Shown here: positions 11,547-22,689 of the stretch, in pieces | How the letters are laid out: each line of letters starts with the position of its first letter | Position numbering within the stretch: the first letter of the stretch is position 1 | NCBI RefSeq assembly: GCF_905171775.1 | Contig: NC_053491.1 | Location: 298,064,799 to 298,128,798 of the forward strand | Direction of reading: 5' to 3' | DNA: 64,000 nt | Source: Rana temporaria | Lineage: Eukaryota > Chordata > Amphibia > Anura > Ranidae | Notes under the pieces: model-generated | Databases searched by the model: none | Told to the model about the DNA's origin: nothing | The model's input: the letters and a program-made list of their open reading frames with translations, nothing else | Translations under genes and position numbers: made by a program

Positions 11547-12107
11547 GGGAATCCCGCGGGAGTGGGCGTTCCTATCCAGCAGGTGATTGACGCGATGACG
11601 AAAACGACCTCAACCCTTCACATAAGGAGTGTCACGAGTTGCCGAAAGAAGCTGAACGTCGGTGCGCATGCGCCGTATAGTGCCGACTCGCCGTTTGGCT
11701 TCTTTCGGCAACTCGTGATGCTCCTTATGCGACAGGTGAAGCTGAGATCGGGGATCCATCCACCGGGAAAGATTCGCTTTGAGTTCCAGACCACCTGGAG
11801 GATTCCATAATACATGCTGTGTTTGATCTCCATGAGATCTTTCACTCTGGTAAGGGTCAGTGTTTGACTGTGGTGGAGGTGCTTTGTCATACACTGTGGC
11901 TGTTCTGTTCGTGGATCATCTCCTCACTGGGCGTCGCTACCTTCTCACCTATCAATTTACTTTGGACTTGTTTCTCATTATACATGTGCCGTTAGCACAT
12001 GCACTGTTATTTATATGTTTTTTTCACATTGATGCTGCTATTGTTTCACATCATTAACAGTTCACTTTAATACAACTAGCGCGACTGCCTCTTTTTTCTA
12101 CATGTTA
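11547..12107. other. Non-DIRS filler with hairpin, related to palindromic MITE
   Basis: This sequence interrupts DIRS-B and has no supported gene. Bases 11,625-11,735 form an imperfect hairpin with arms of about 29 bases (gtcacgagttgccgaaagaa and its inverted copy). The stretch from about 11,560 (gtgggcgttcctat, gattgacg) through the hairpin centre (gcatgcgccgtatag) resembles the left arm of the palindromic element at 39,021-39,478, so it is probably a diverged or partial copy of that family. The right part, about 11,750-12,107, is AT-rich and unassigned. Confidence 0.6.
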
Positions 12108-12655
12108 AAATCCGATTCACCTCCCTTTGAGCACCTCGACTGCGGGTGCCCCCTTGGTGATTGATGCAAGCCACTGCCGTAGCATTGTCGGATTGAATCC
12201 GAACAGGGTGGCCCTGTAACCTGTGTCCAGGTTCTGAAAGCTAGATATACTGCCCGAATATCCAGTATGTTGATGGGCAGGCTTCCTTCAGTCTTGGCCC
12301 AGATACCCTGGGCTGAAGCTTCTTCTAACACTGCTCCCCAGCCCAACAGGCTGGCATCCGTAAAAAGGATCTTCCTTTCCGTAAGTTCTGAACTGAAGCT
12401 TTGGAGCACGGGTAAATCCAGAGCTTGGATCTTCTTGTTCCAGGTGGCCAAGATACTGCCTTGAAGTAGTCTCGAATGAAACTGGGTGTACGGGACAGCC
12501 TCGAAGGAGGCCACCACATTTCCCAATAGCCTCATGCAAAGGCGAATAGACGGTCCCTTCTTTGCCTTGACCTTGTGGATCAGGTCCTTTAGAGACTTGA
12601 TCTTTGGCTCTGGCATGAATACCCCGCTTTGGGCTGTGTCTATGATCATGCCCAA
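12108..12655 (-). pseudogene. DIRS-B RNase H region
   Basis: The minus-strand stretch reads the region after the RT thumb and then an RNase H fold: ILFTDASLLGWGAVLEE with the first catalytic Asp, and PINILDIRAVYLAF in the position of the catalytic Glu helix. Near 12,117-12,200 the third motif, QSDNATAVACINHQGGT, is readable in a different frame, so a frameshift lies near 12,220. The sequence breaks at about 12,108, losing the rest of the polyprotein and the recombinase. The gene continues upstream from the RT at 12,753-13,328. Confidence 0.78.
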
Positions 12656-12752
12656 ATACTCTAGCCTTATTTGGGCTTATAGAGAGGACGTCTGTAGGTT
12701 TACGATCCATCCTAAATGCTACAGTAATTTACTGTAGTGAGCACAGCGTGAT

Positions 12753-13328
12753 TTAATCCTGCCACTGACCGACAAGTAGATCGTCTAAATAGGCAGTTAC
12801 CGCTATGCCATGTGCCCTCAGATTTGCCAACAAAGGGGCTAGCACCTTTGTAAATACCCGGGGTGCGGTAGCCACACCAAAGGGCATAGCGACAAACTGG
12901 AAGTGGAGATGTTCTACCGCAAACCTTAGGAATTTTTTGTGAGCGGGATGGATAGACACATGTAAATATGCGTCCTTAATGTCTATAGACAACATGAATT
13001 CTACGCCTTGCAGGGTGGCATTCACGGATCGAATAGTTTCCATTCGGAAATGGCGAACGTTTAAAAACCGATTTAGAGATCTTAGATCCAAGATGGGTCT
13101 GACTTCTCCGTTTGATTTTGGAATCACAAAGAGGTTTGAATAAAAACCTGAACCTTGCTCTTTTAGTGGAACTTCTGTGATCACCCATTGAGACAGCAAG
13201 TGATCCAAACCTTTGAAGAAGGATTTTCTTTTTAGTGGATCTTTGGAAGGCTTTGATCTTTGGAACTGAGAAGATGGGATTTCTCGAAATTCCAGTTTGT
13301 ATCCTAGGGATTTGCTTTTTAACCCCAC
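12753..13328 (-). pseudogene. DIRS-B reverse transcriptase
   Basis: A 191-codon minus-strand stretch holds the first two thirds of a DIRS-type RT: LDLRSLNRFL, the catalytic LSIDIKDAYLHVSIHP block, FVAMPFGVATAPRVFTKV, and YLDDLLVGQ (active-site YLDD) near its end. The catalytic motifs are intact. It is broken by a stop after YLDDLL and cut off from a start by frame changes against the gag region. The upstream gag and downstream RNase H are in the order expected for DIRS elements. Confidence 0.85.
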
Positions 13329-13358
13329 GGCTTCATGGTCTTCTGAGCCCGATTTTCT

Positions 13359-14420
13359 TTAGCCTTTGTGGCTGGCTGAAAATGCCGTTGCCACTGGTTG
13401 GAGGCAGATCTTCCGGGAGCCTGGGGAAAGAGAACGTTTAAAACAAGGACGCTTGTTTTTCTTCTCTGGTAATAGAGTGGTCTTACCACTTGATTTCTTT
13501 TGAATATACTTTTCCAAATCCTCCCCAAAGAGGCGTTCGCCATGGAAGGGGAAACTGGGCAAAAGTTTTTTGCATGGAGATTCTGCTGACCAATGTTTTA
13601 GCCAAAGGATTCTGCGCATATGCACCAACTGGAGTGTGAGGTGAGATGCTTGCTGAATTGAATCTCTCATGGCATCCACTGTAAAACATAAGGCTTTAGG
13701 TAAATTATCCCAAAATTTGACATGATCTGGAGGCAGATGCTTCAACCCTGGTTTTACCTGTTCCTTGAGGACCTGACACATACCAACTGCTGCTATAGCA
13801 GGTTGGGCAACTGAACTGGCCAAAAGGAAGGAAGATTTTAGCAGAGATTCCAACTTCTTTTCCGAAGGCTCTTTAAACACCTATACATTATCCACCGGAC
13901 AAGTCAGGTTTTTATTTACACAAGAAATAGCTGCATATACAGAAAGCAGACTCCACTTCTTGGCAAACTTTTCCTCCATAGGATAAAGAACGTCAAACTT
14001 CTTAGAAGGTGAGAAACGCTTATCTGGATGTTGCCAGTCTGCGTAAATTAGTTTTTCTAAAAACGGATGAACCGGAAAAGAGCATTCACCCTGCAGGGAT
14101 TTTAATGAACCCAGGGAGGAGAGGGTGATTCAGTTAACTCCGAAGAGGGTAACATGAATGCACAACACACTGTTTTAGCATAACATTGCACCTGTGACTT
14201 TAGCATCTGGGAAGCAGAAAAAGGTTTATCCGATATCCCTAATCCATCCGACTCCTCATCCCTATCCTCTGCAGGTGTTACCTCATTCTCCTCACATTTT
14301 TCTGAAAGGGGATCTAGAACAGAAGGAAATCCGCTTCGCTTTTTGTCCTTTTGCGAGGACTTTGCGATTAGTGTAGCGATTCTCCCCTCTAAGTTGTCCA
14401 GAGCTGCTGCCAAATTGTCC
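13359..14420 (-). pseudogene. DIRS-B gag remnant
   Basis: Two minus-strand stretches (14,102-14,413 and 13,359-13,880) cover an ORF1-like protein of DIRS elements: an acidic N-terminal part, then a helical domain with blocks such as PFHGERLFGEDLEKYIQKK, which recurs as related text in DIRS-E (PFSGDHLFGSGLQEALERKK) and DIRS-F (PFKGGRLFGTSLDDIIK). That shared block makes the assignment safe. At least one in-frame stop (near 13,881) and frame changes break it. A separate leader exon may lie near 14,685-14,776, which ends at a GTAAGC donor-like site. Confidence 0.72.
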
Positions 14421-15057
14421 TCAGTGACATATGCAGGCCCAGGTACCAGAGGAAGTTGCTACTCCTGATAGTGGTAATGGCTCATCCTGTACAGGTGCTT
14501 TCTTCTCTTAGTCCCCGAATTCTAAGGGAAGACATATTACTAAGCAAAAGCCGAGATACCACAACGCATATACTACTGTGTTCAGTCTAGCAATCTACAT
14601 AAAGTATGCAACTTAAAACACACAGTTTCATGCATAGAGTATAGGTGTCTCTCTTGTAAATGCCCCGCCAACCACCTAGAGCTTACATGCCCATGTTCGT
14701 GACTCGGCTCCTGAGGCCCCGGATCCCGACCAGCTTTAGCGTAAATCTTTGGCGTCTTGGATGGATCCGAAAGCATAGTTTTTTTTACCCCCGGAGGGTC
14801 TCTTTGGCAGAGCTTTCCTTAGCACATGCTTATGTCCAACACCTTTAGACACTGCCGAAAAAACTGAGGTACTTCCCTGATGGGAGGGGTTATATGAAGG
14901 GGAACTGTCTTCAATTGGTTGTGCCAGTGTTCAATTTACGCTGGTGACCCTTAACCCATCATGTCCCATGGTGTACGATAAAGAAATTAAATGCCTATTT
15001 TCTTATGTGTATACATGTTTCTATGCATCTTTTGTAAACTATAAAATCTATATTTTA

Positions 15058-15096
15058 GTGTGTGTGTGTGCATGCATATATATTATATATATACAT

Positions 15097-15145
<49 letters not shown>

Positions 15146-15148
15146 TAT

Positions 15149-15190
<42 letters not shown>
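15058..15190. repeat. (TG)n/(TA)n/(CA)n compound microsatellite
   Basis: Alternating gt, ta and ca dinucleotide runs fill this segment with short interruptions. It stands directly before the 5'-truncated L1 copy and overlaps the apparent start of its ORF1 reading frame, so the first 40 or so codons of that open frame are microsatellite translation and not protein. Confidence 0.95.
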
Positions 15191-15192
<2 letters not shown>

Positions 15193-15194
15193 TT

Positions 15195-15914
15195 ATAGCT
15201 CATGCTGAACTCCTGGCAGCTATCAAGGAGGGCCGGGACTCTGTGATGGTGAAGATCGACCACCTTGTGGCGGATGTGAGCCTCATTAGGCATGACATGG
15301 ACAAATTTAGGGCCCGGTTCGCCGAGGCAGAGGGCCGCATTTCGCAGCTTGAGGATTCTACCAGGGTAGACTCAAGGGACCTTCATGCCCTGCAGCTACA
15401 AATTAGAGCCCTTCAGGAGAAGTCCATCGACACCGAGAATAGGCTCCGGAGAAACAATATCAGGATCCTGGGCCTCCCGGAGCGGGCGGAAGGCCCCAAG
15501 CCTGCGGAGTTCACTGAAACTTTTCTCATCTCCCTCTTGGGCCTACCAGCTATGCCACCTACGTTTGTGGTTGAACGGGCACACAGGGTTCCCCCTAAGC
15601 CTCCGGTCCCCGGGGCCCCTCCGCGGCCTTTCCTGCTTCGCCTACTTAATTACCGCGACAGAGATCGAATCCTGGCGGCTGCCAGGGAGAAGAGGGATTT
15701 GATGTTTGAGGGAGCCAGGATTATGCTTTTCCCGGATTATTCTCCTGAGGTGCAACGCCAACGCCGCTCTTTCACCGAGGTGAGAAGGAGCCTGCATGAC
15801 CAAGGCCTCAAGTTCAGCCTGCTGTACCCCAGTAAGTTGCGGGTGATAGACGGGGATCGCACGCGCTTCTTCACGGATCCGGAGGCGGCTATGTCGTGGC
15901 TGGAGACCCGCTGA
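15195..15914 (+). CDS. L1 ORF1 protein, 5' truncated
   Basis: The open frame continues to a stop at 15,914 and contains the three usual parts of an L1 ORF1 RNA-binding protein: a coiled coil with heptad leucines (SQLEDSTR to ALQEKSIDTENRL), an RRM-like segment beginning RRNNIRILGLPE and continuing to VVERAHRVPP, and a C-terminal domain with FLLRLLNYRDRDRIL and FPDYSPEVQRQRR. The frame is uninterrupted for about 240 codons. The real start codon is missing upstream because the microsatellite is joined within the coiled coil. Known L1 ORF1p acts as an RNA-binding trimer and nucleic-acid chaperone in the cytoplasmic ribonucleoprotein. Confidence 0.85.
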   Translation: MAHAELLAAIKEGRDSVMVKIDHLVADVSLIRHDMDKFRARFAEAEGRISQLEDSTRVDSRDLHALQLQIRALQEKSIDTENRLRRNNIRILGLPERAEGPKPAEFTETFLISLLGLPAMPPTFVVERAHRVPPKPPVPGAPPRPFLLRLLNYRDRDRILAAAREKRDLMFEGARIMLFPDYSPEVQRQRRSFTEVRRSLHDQGLKFSLLYPSKLRVIDGDRTRFFTDPEAAMSWLETR

Positions 15915-16923
15915 TGAAGCATACCTCGTGGCAAGTATCGAGACCAGTTTTCTGATCCGTCCCTGGGTCACCCCTCCCTCTTCTTCCCGCCTTGGTAGCA
16001 TCCTTGGTGGGTTACAGCTTCTGGGATCCAGATGGAGATCAGCTCCCCCCTCTTTTTGCCAGTGCTGACTATTTTTTACATTTGTTTTTCCTTTTATTTT
16101 ACTATACCACTACCATCCGTTGAAAGATGGCTGATGCCGTCCCTGATCCCAGATCCTGCTGTTACAGGGGGGTGAATATGCATGTGTCCCTCAAGAGGTG
16201 TTCTCTCTACATTGTGAACTGAGATCCGATTCCCCCCTCTTTTCTTTATTTCATTTATTTTAACTTTCTCCTCCCCGTTTTGCTGGATTGTCCTCACTCC
16301 GCTGCCTTCCGCTACGGGTGTCTTTACCCCCCGCACCTTGGCCTCCGTGCCCTGCCCAGGCCTGGAATCTGCCCATTCTGCTGTTTAGAGTTGGTTGCTC
16401 AGCGCGTGGACATGGTGGCGCATCACTTGGACTCCACGGAACTGTGACGAGCAGGGGCCGCTACCCCCCCTCCCCCTCCGGTGCTTTGTTTTGTCCTATT
16501 TTATTTTTCTGTTTTTGGTTCTATTTTTGCGCCCTGTCCCACTTGGGCTCCCTGGGCATGAACATTGACCGCAGGCCCTCGCCGTGAGAGGATAGCCTTG
16601 CGGATACTGTGTAGGGTCCCCAGTTTAGGGGCTCATTTACACCTTCAACGGTTGACAGTTTTTTTGGGGGGAAAAACTATTCCCACCCCTCGGGCAGTTG
16701 CTAGAGGAATGGGACATAGTCGGATAGGCACCCGGTGCCTGGGAAAGTTGTTATTTTCTGTGTTTATTGTATGTGTTATGCTCAATGTCTTTTACTCTAA
16801 GGATGATGGAATGTGCAAGTTTGGCCTATATTTCATGCAGTGTACTCGATGTCTTGCTGTTCCTGGGGTGTCCCAAGCTGTTTTCATATTGGTATCCTGT
16901 CTTCCCTTCACCCTCTATGCCTA

Positions 16924-17916
16924 ATGGCTGATCGCCCGACTGACTCATTCTCTATCCTCTCCTGGAATGTCAGGGGTCTTAATTCCAAGTTTAAGCGTGC
17001 CACCCTTTTCCAATATTTGAAGTCACGCCCTGTACAGCTCATCCTACTCCAGGAAACTCACCTCATGGGCAGCAAGATCCTGACCTTAAAAAAGCCCTGG
17101 GTTCAGCGGGCGATACATGCTACGTATTCCACATATGCCAGGGGGGTGACAATCCTTGTTCATAAGAATTTTCCCTGTGTCATTGAAGAAGTCCGTACGG
17201 ACCCCCTGGGTAAATATGTGATACTTGTTTTTACACTGTGGTCGCAGAGATACATTGTTGTTAATTTATATATTCCCCCTCCCTTCTCCTCAGCCCTACT
17301 GTATGATGTTTTGGATAAGATTACGCCCTTCTGCCCTGGGAGGGTTATGGTGATGGGGGATTTTAATGCCATCTTGTCCCAAGAGTTAGACAGACCTACC
17401 CCACCGAAGTCCCGATGTTTAGACTTATTGGCCTGGGCTCAGGCGGTGGGCCTGGAGGAGGTCTGGCGGTGGAAGCACCCAGATGTGCGTGCATATTCCT
17501 GTTATTCAGCGTCCTACAAGACCGCGTCCAGGATAGATTTGGCCTTCTCCAACCCCGCACTGTTAGCGGATGTGTTGGAGGCGGACTATCTTCCCAGCGG
17601 TCTGTCGGATCATAGCCCGCTGTTGGTGGTGCTCCGCTCTCCGGCCTCGCGCTGTGCCGCACTTTGGAGGCTGGGCGCGCAATGGATTACTCACCCTGAC
17701 GTGACTACTATTGTACCCCCCCTACTGACTGAATTTTTGGAGCAGAATGCTGGTACGGCCTCCCCGGACGTAGTGTGGGACACCTTTAAGGCATATACAA
17801 AGGGGCAATACATCTCCTCTATAGCTAGTGTCAAAAAACAACATTCGGCGCAGCTGGGTGACTTAGAGCAATTGGTTACAGACCGCATTGCCACTTATAA
17901 CTCTGACCCCTCTTGA
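16924..17916 (+). pseudogene. L1 ORF2 endonuclease domain
   Basis: From the ATG at 16,924 the frame reads an apurinic-like endonuclease: FSILSWNVRGLNSK (N-terminal Asn), LLQETHL (catalytic Glu), VMGDFNAIL (Asp and Asn), and GLSDHSPLLVVL (the SDH catalytic motif). All these motifs are in one frame. The frame ends at 17,916 through a frameshift, after which the domain between endonuclease and RT continues at 17,888-18,520. The role is target nicking for target-primed reverse transcription. Confidence 0.88.
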
Positions 17917-20653
17917 TTTGATGATGGCGGCCCAGCGTGACTTACACCTGCACATAGCTGAAGCGACGCGTCTGGAACTGCATAAGGGCAGACAGAGGGC
18001 CTTTGAACAGGGGGACCGGAACGGCCGGTTTCTGGCCATGATGGCCCAACACGACCAGCCTCTCACGACCATATCTCTCCTCCAGACTCTGGGAGGGGGG
18101 ACTGTGTCCTCCCCTCGAGACATACTACAGACTTTTAATGACTTTTACAGGACACTCTACTCTTCTGGGTTGCCCGCGGACTTCCGGCCTGAGACGCTAG
18201 GTGACCTGCTTGATCCCTTGGCGTTGGGCTGGCTCTCCGATCAGGAGAGGGAAGCCCTAGTGCAACCATTCACAGCTCTTGAGGTTCAGAATGCCATCCA
18301 GTCCTTCCCACCAGGCAAAGCGCCCGGACCGGATGGTCTCCCTCTGGATTTTTATAAAGCTCATGCGGGCCTCCTGGCCCCTTTGTTGGCGCAGCTCTAC
18401 ACTACATGTCTAGCCGAGGGCAGCCTCCCCGCTTCTATGTACCATGGCCACTTGACACTGATATACAAACCTCCCAAAGACCCTACTTCCTGTGCATCTT
18501 ACCGCCCTATTGAACACTGATTTTAAAGTGCTTACTAAGTTACTAGCCCTTCGGTTATACCCCTTGCTGCCCACGGTGATAGACTCTGACCAGACGGGGT
18601 TCATGCCCAAGAGACGTTAATCTTAGGAGGCTTTTTACAAACATTCATACCCAACACCTTAACACCGGAACGAGGACTGTGGCCTCACTAGATGTGGAAA
18701 AGGCCTTCGACACGGTCGAGTGGCCTTTCCTATGGGAGACCCTGCGTCGGATGGGATTCCCCTGGCTTTTCATAACTTGGCTACAGGTAATCTACAGGGC
18801 CCCCACTTCGTCAGTGCGTTTGGGTGGTGGAGTTTCCGCCCCCTTTCAGCTTTCTCGTGGCACTAGGCAAGGCTGCCCCCTTTCCCCGGCCCTATTTGCC
18901 CTTGCCATCGAACCAGTGGCGGAGGCTCTTCGTACATCTCTCCACATTAAGGGGCTCAGGGTGGGTATGCTAGAAGAGAGGGTCGCCTTATACGCCGACG
19001 ACATGTTGCTTTTCCTGAATGATGCAGGCCCCCCTCTCTGCAGGGCGCTCTGTCTGTTCTGGACACCTTCGCCCCGGTCACTGGACTCAAAGTGAACTGG
19101 TCCAAATCTCTCCTGTTCCCGATAGACCAGGCGGCCAGATCTACATCCCCCCGATAACCCCCTTTGCTGGGTGGACACGTTTAAATATTTGGGAGTATAT
19201 ATTTCTACCTCGGCTTCTGACTTTGTCCCCCTTAATCTCTCTCCGGTTCTGGTAGACGCCCAATCCAAGTTCAAAGCATGGGGCAACCTCCCTCTGTCAG
19301 TCTGGGGGAGGGTGAACCTTCTTAAAATGAAAATAGTTCCCAAACTTCTTTATCTTTTCCGTCACTCGCCGCAGTGGGTGCCTAGGTCCTTTTTTACTAA
19401 ACTGAATCAACTCTTTTCTTCCTTTATCTGGGGGTCCTCCGCCGAGGTACAAATTATCTACATTAATGAGGCCGCGAACGCAGGGTGGGATGGCATTTCC
19501 TGATTGCTACAAGTACTACCTCGCCGCCCAGCTGGTAACGGCGGCCTGGTGGTTGCGGCCGGATGGTGCCAACACTTCCACTGCTCTCGAGGCATCGGTG
19601 GTTGGCTCGTTGGAGGCCCTCCAGCTCTTGCTGTTTCGGGGCCCCCGTGCGCCATACTCTATCACCCCTTCCATGCTTACCACCCTGCGGGCGTGGCGGA
19701 CCGACCTAGCCATCGAAAATGTAAGCCCACTGAAATTTCACCTAATGCCCCGATCTGGAAAAACCCTACCTTGAACCATCTATACAGGTTGTTAGATCCC
19801 CTTGCGTGGTCAAAGCACGGCGTGAAACTGGTCTCCCATATTGTGTCGCAGAACGCGCTGAAGTCCTTCACCGAGCTTTCGTCGGAGTTCAATTTGCCCA
19901 CTCACTATCATTTCAGGTACCTCCAACTATCACCCGCTTTTTCGGCGCAGTTTCCTTTGTCCACCTGTATCGTGGCCCAGTCGGAGTTGGAGAGGACACT
20001 TGGATTTGATTGTGGCATGAAGCCCACCTCGCACTTATACTCCTACCTACTCTTTGTGTCCCTCCCTCCCCTTGACGGGCTGCGAGCCAGGTGGCAAATT
20101 GACATCCCCACATTAGACACAGACAACTGGGATGACATATGGGACCTTCCCTTCACTATGTTGGTGTCTGTTCGCGACAGACTGGTCCAATACAAAATAG
20201 TACATAGGGCATACTTCACCCCCTACAGGTTACACAAGATGAACCCTTCACATTCACAGAAGTGCTGGCGCTGCGGCGCCTCCCCAGATGACTTCTCATA
20301 TTTTCTGGCGATGCCCAGAGGTGATGCGCTATTGGGAGGCGGTGCTGGAACTGACCAACAAGATTGCTGGGACGTCACTACCTTTAACTATGGAGGTATG
20401 CCTTCTGGGCATAATAGAGAATGTTGTCCGAACCTCAGCCAAACGCACCTTAGTAAGCCTGCTGCTCTTTTACGCCCGCAAGAACATAGCTATGCATTGG
20501 AAGAAACCCTCGCCCCCATCCTTGGTGCAGTGGCGGCGACTGGTGAACACCAGCCTTCCTCTATACAAAGACACGTATGCCAATCGTGGGTGCCCGCAGA
20601 AATTTGATAAGATATGGCGAGTCTGGGTGGAGGAATCAGAGACTGCTGGTTGA
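17888..20653 (+). pseudogene. L1 ORF2 reverse transcriptase and C-terminus
   Basis: 17,888-18,520 carries the pre-RT domain and the RT entry motif PGKAPGPDGLPLDFYK. After a frameshift near 18,515 the palm reads at 18,679-19,095, with ASLDVEKAFDTVEW, GTRQGCPLSPALFAL and YADDMLLF (the YADD active site at about 18,991-19,002). Thumb and C-terminal parts follow in changing frames (19,171-19,503; 19,504-19,800; 20,288-20,653), the last with a cysteine-rich CWRCGAS-type segment near 20,263-20,280. At least four frame breaks exclude activity. Confidence 0.87.
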
Positions 20654-20874
20654 AGGTTTTTTGATATGACACCTCCCTTTTCCCATCCTCCCCCCCTATG
20701 TGTATGCGGTTCACTGCAGGTATCAGCCTATTAACGTGTTTGCACGATAGATGCTGTTATCCTTCTGTTGTACCAACTGCCTCTCCTTGAGAGCTGTACG
20801 ATGTTGAGCTGTATATGTCTAGTCTTGTCTACAATGTGATGTTTACTGTGTTTAAAACTCTTCAATAAAAATAT

Positions 20875-20907
<33 letters not shown>

Positions 20908-21039
20908 AGCACTGCCTGTAATAAAAGGAGAGATTAGGAAGTAACTCAACTGTACAGATGTCCAGTGTTTTGCTTCCCACATGCACATATCTCCACACAA
21001 ATTTGGATCAGCAACAGAGATTCAGAGTGAGCTCGTTTG

Positions 21040-21345
21040 AGGCTCCAGGCTATTACAAGCTCATCTCAGGCATTAAAAGCAATGATATAGATCACATCAG
21101 GCTTTTCTCTGATGTCATACTCCTTAAAAACCCAACTCAATCTATGCCAGCAATCCAAAACATACTCAACCAATTCAGTCTTGCCTCCTTCTACAAACAT
21201 AACTCCTCCAAATCCTTGATCCTTCCCCTACATCTCAGGACCAGTCAAGAATCTCTCCTGAAACACAGCTTTCCCTTCACCTGGACAAACCAATTCATCC
21301 CATATTTAGGGATAAAATTAGTTTCCTCACCATGCCAACTATATG
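21040..21345 (+). pseudogene. L1 ORF2 RT fragment
   Basis: The plus-strand stretch encodes a piece of L1 RT from just before the active site to the thumb: HIRLFSDVILL, where FADD is expected, then ILNQFSLASFYKHN and IPYLGIKLV. The YADD position reads FSDV, so it is inactive. The same segment, better preserved, occurs in the L1 at 49,000-49,400. The fragment has no 5' or 3' end and is followed at once by part of a TTAA-type transposon. Confidence 0.75.
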
Positions 21346-21435
21346 ACCGCGCAATTGTCAGTTAAAGCACGCAGTGCAATATCACAAAAAATAGCCTGGA
21401 CATTAAGGGGATAAATCCTTCCGTGGATGAAGTGG
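21345..21435 (-). mobile_element. End of a TTAA-type DNA transposon
   Basis: About 90 bases (gcaattgtcagttaaagcac to gaagtgg) match, with divergence, the end of the repeat seen at 34,862-34,975 and, inverted, at 44,548-44,680. It finishes in ...agtgg followed by TTAA at 21,436-21,439, the expected boundary. It is truncated on the left by the L1 fragment. Confidence 0.6.
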
Positions 21436-21439
21436 TTAA

Positions 21440-21738
21440 ACTAAGCTTTAAAACTGGACTGCTGAAGAAGGTTTACGTACCTTGTAAAGCATTGCAGAAT
21501 GTTGGAAGCATCAGTTAAAGTGGAATTTCACTGCAGGATCAAACCCCCCTCCCCCTTCTTCCAGTTATATTGCACCTTGCAGAGACCAGCAGCACATTTA
21601 TGGACTTGCAGACGATTTTCTGTACATATGTACAAACACCTTCTTTCTGGTATATGGGCCACCACAGTTGCTCGCAGCACAGTTGCTGTAAGTGCACATA
21701 AAACACCTGCATGAATATCATCAAGGATCAAAACTTAC
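21440..21738. other. DDX46 intron, no element recognised
   Basis: Ordinary intronic sequence between a transposon end and the DDX46 exon. No gene, inverted repeat or long tandem repeat is evident. The last bases hold the splice donor of the exon on the minus strand. Confidence 0.6.
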
Positions 21739-21859
21739 CTTTTCAATGCATTCAAAATCTTCATAGATATCCCACACTGCACCCAGGTTTTGATTGGCTT
21801 TGGGCAACTTTTTCCTTGCACTGTAATGCCCTCCAAATTTAATCTGTAGGCACCAACAT
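21739..21859 (-). CDS. DDX46: DDX46 exon before helicase core
   Basis: A minus-strand exon of 121 bases lies between a TTTAG acceptor (21,860-21,864) and a GTAAGT donor (21,733-21,738). Joined to the exon at 36,506-36,671 it reads on in phase as YRLNLEGITVQGK, CPKPIKTWVQCGISMKILN. This is the highly conserved segment of DDX46/PRP5 immediately before the Q motif of the DEAD-box core. DDX46 is a nuclear ATP-dependent RNA helicase that helps U2 snRNP engage the branch site. The exon ends in phase 2. The following helicase exons are not in the window, so the next intron is longer than 21.7 kb. Confidence 0.94.
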
Positions 21860-22261
21860 CTAAAGAACAAAAAAAGATAAAGAAAACTAACACATTAATA
21901 TACGAGAGACTTCTAAAATTAACGGAAAGCTATTACTCTTATGATTAAAACTGCAGGTGCCAGTAGTGGACAGCACAAACCTTTTAAAAAACTTTTACTA
22001 TGAGCAAGGTCCACTTTTTTTTCTTGACCAGCTGCTCCCATGTCTAAATAAAAACCTGTGGATTTTAACACACACACACACACACACGTGAATCATAGGA
22101 AACACGATTTAGAGACATTTGGGCTATACTGCTGCCTACAGGGACAATAAAGACACTTCCTGTTTTTTTGACAGTGTCTAATCATCAGTAGGTGGCAGCA
22201 TAACCCTGTCATAAGGATTGAAGATGATGCTCTGGGTACAATGATGTAAAAAAAAAAAAAA
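21860..22261. other. DDX46 intron with short (CA)n
   Basis: Intronic sequence next to the exon. It begins with the polypyrimidine tract and branch region of the minus-strand acceptor (ttctttag). A (CA)n run lies at about 22,070-22,087. A poly-A run at about 22,248-22,262 precedes the DIRS end. No coding potential is supported. Confidence 0.6.
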
Positions 22262-22689
22262 ATAGAATTTTTTGTACTCACCGTAAAATCCTTTTCTCTG
22301 ACATCCATGGACGGACACAGCTCCTTAAGTCTTGACAAGTGGGTTATGTTCCCTGTTTACAGAAGAGGACTAGGCAGAAACATGTTAGATCATTAAATAC
22401 ATGTTACATTAACAGAGTTGAACAGCCCCGCTCAGGGGGCAGTCCCTCCAGACATAACCCTCGTCACTGCAGCTGCAGCCTCAGTTCGGAACAAGCAGTA
22501 CAAACCTAAAAAGGAGGGGTGGGAGCTGTGTCCGTCCATGGACGTCAGAGAAAAGGATTTTACGGTGAGTACAAAAAATCCTATTTTCTCTTATCGTCCA
22601 TGGACAGACACAGGTCCTTAGGTCTTGACAAGTGGGATGTCCCCAAGCAGTGTCAAAACAAGGGGTGGGAAATAAAGTGACACGTGCTT

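Larger units (their letters stand above)
11335..14976 (-). mobile_element. DIRS-B: DIRS retrotransposon lacking recombinase
   Basis: The ends are inverted copies of each other: 11,335-11,545 (ggagtacaccacaggacac, ataacccctcccatcaggg) and 14,860-14,976. Between them, on the minus strand, are gag remnants, RT and the first part of RNase H. The tyrosine recombinase and the internal complementary region are missing; in their place lies 11,547-12,107, which is unrelated sequence. It belongs to a different family from the neighbouring DIRS-A, because the terminal repeats differ. A solo copy of the same family end is at 58,424-58,654. Confidence 0.85.
15190..20901 (+). mobile_element. L1-type LINE with ORF1, ORF2 and poly(A) tail
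   Basis: A non-LTR retrotransposon on the plus strand carries an L1-like ORF1 (15,195-15,914), an ORF2 with apurinic endonuclease and reverse transcriptase (from 16,924), an AATAAA signal at 20,864 and a poly(A) run ending at 20,901. The 5' UTR and the first codons of ORF1 are absent, the sequence beginning at a microsatellite, so the copy is probably 5' truncated. ORF2 has several frameshifts. No target-site duplication could be recognised. It lies antisense to the host gene. Confidence 0.9.

Noticed and set aside
15060..15194. N-terminal extension of the L1 ORF1 frame (Cys/Val/His/Thr-rich)
   Set aside because: It is translation of the dinucleotide microsatellite in front of a 5'-truncated L1.
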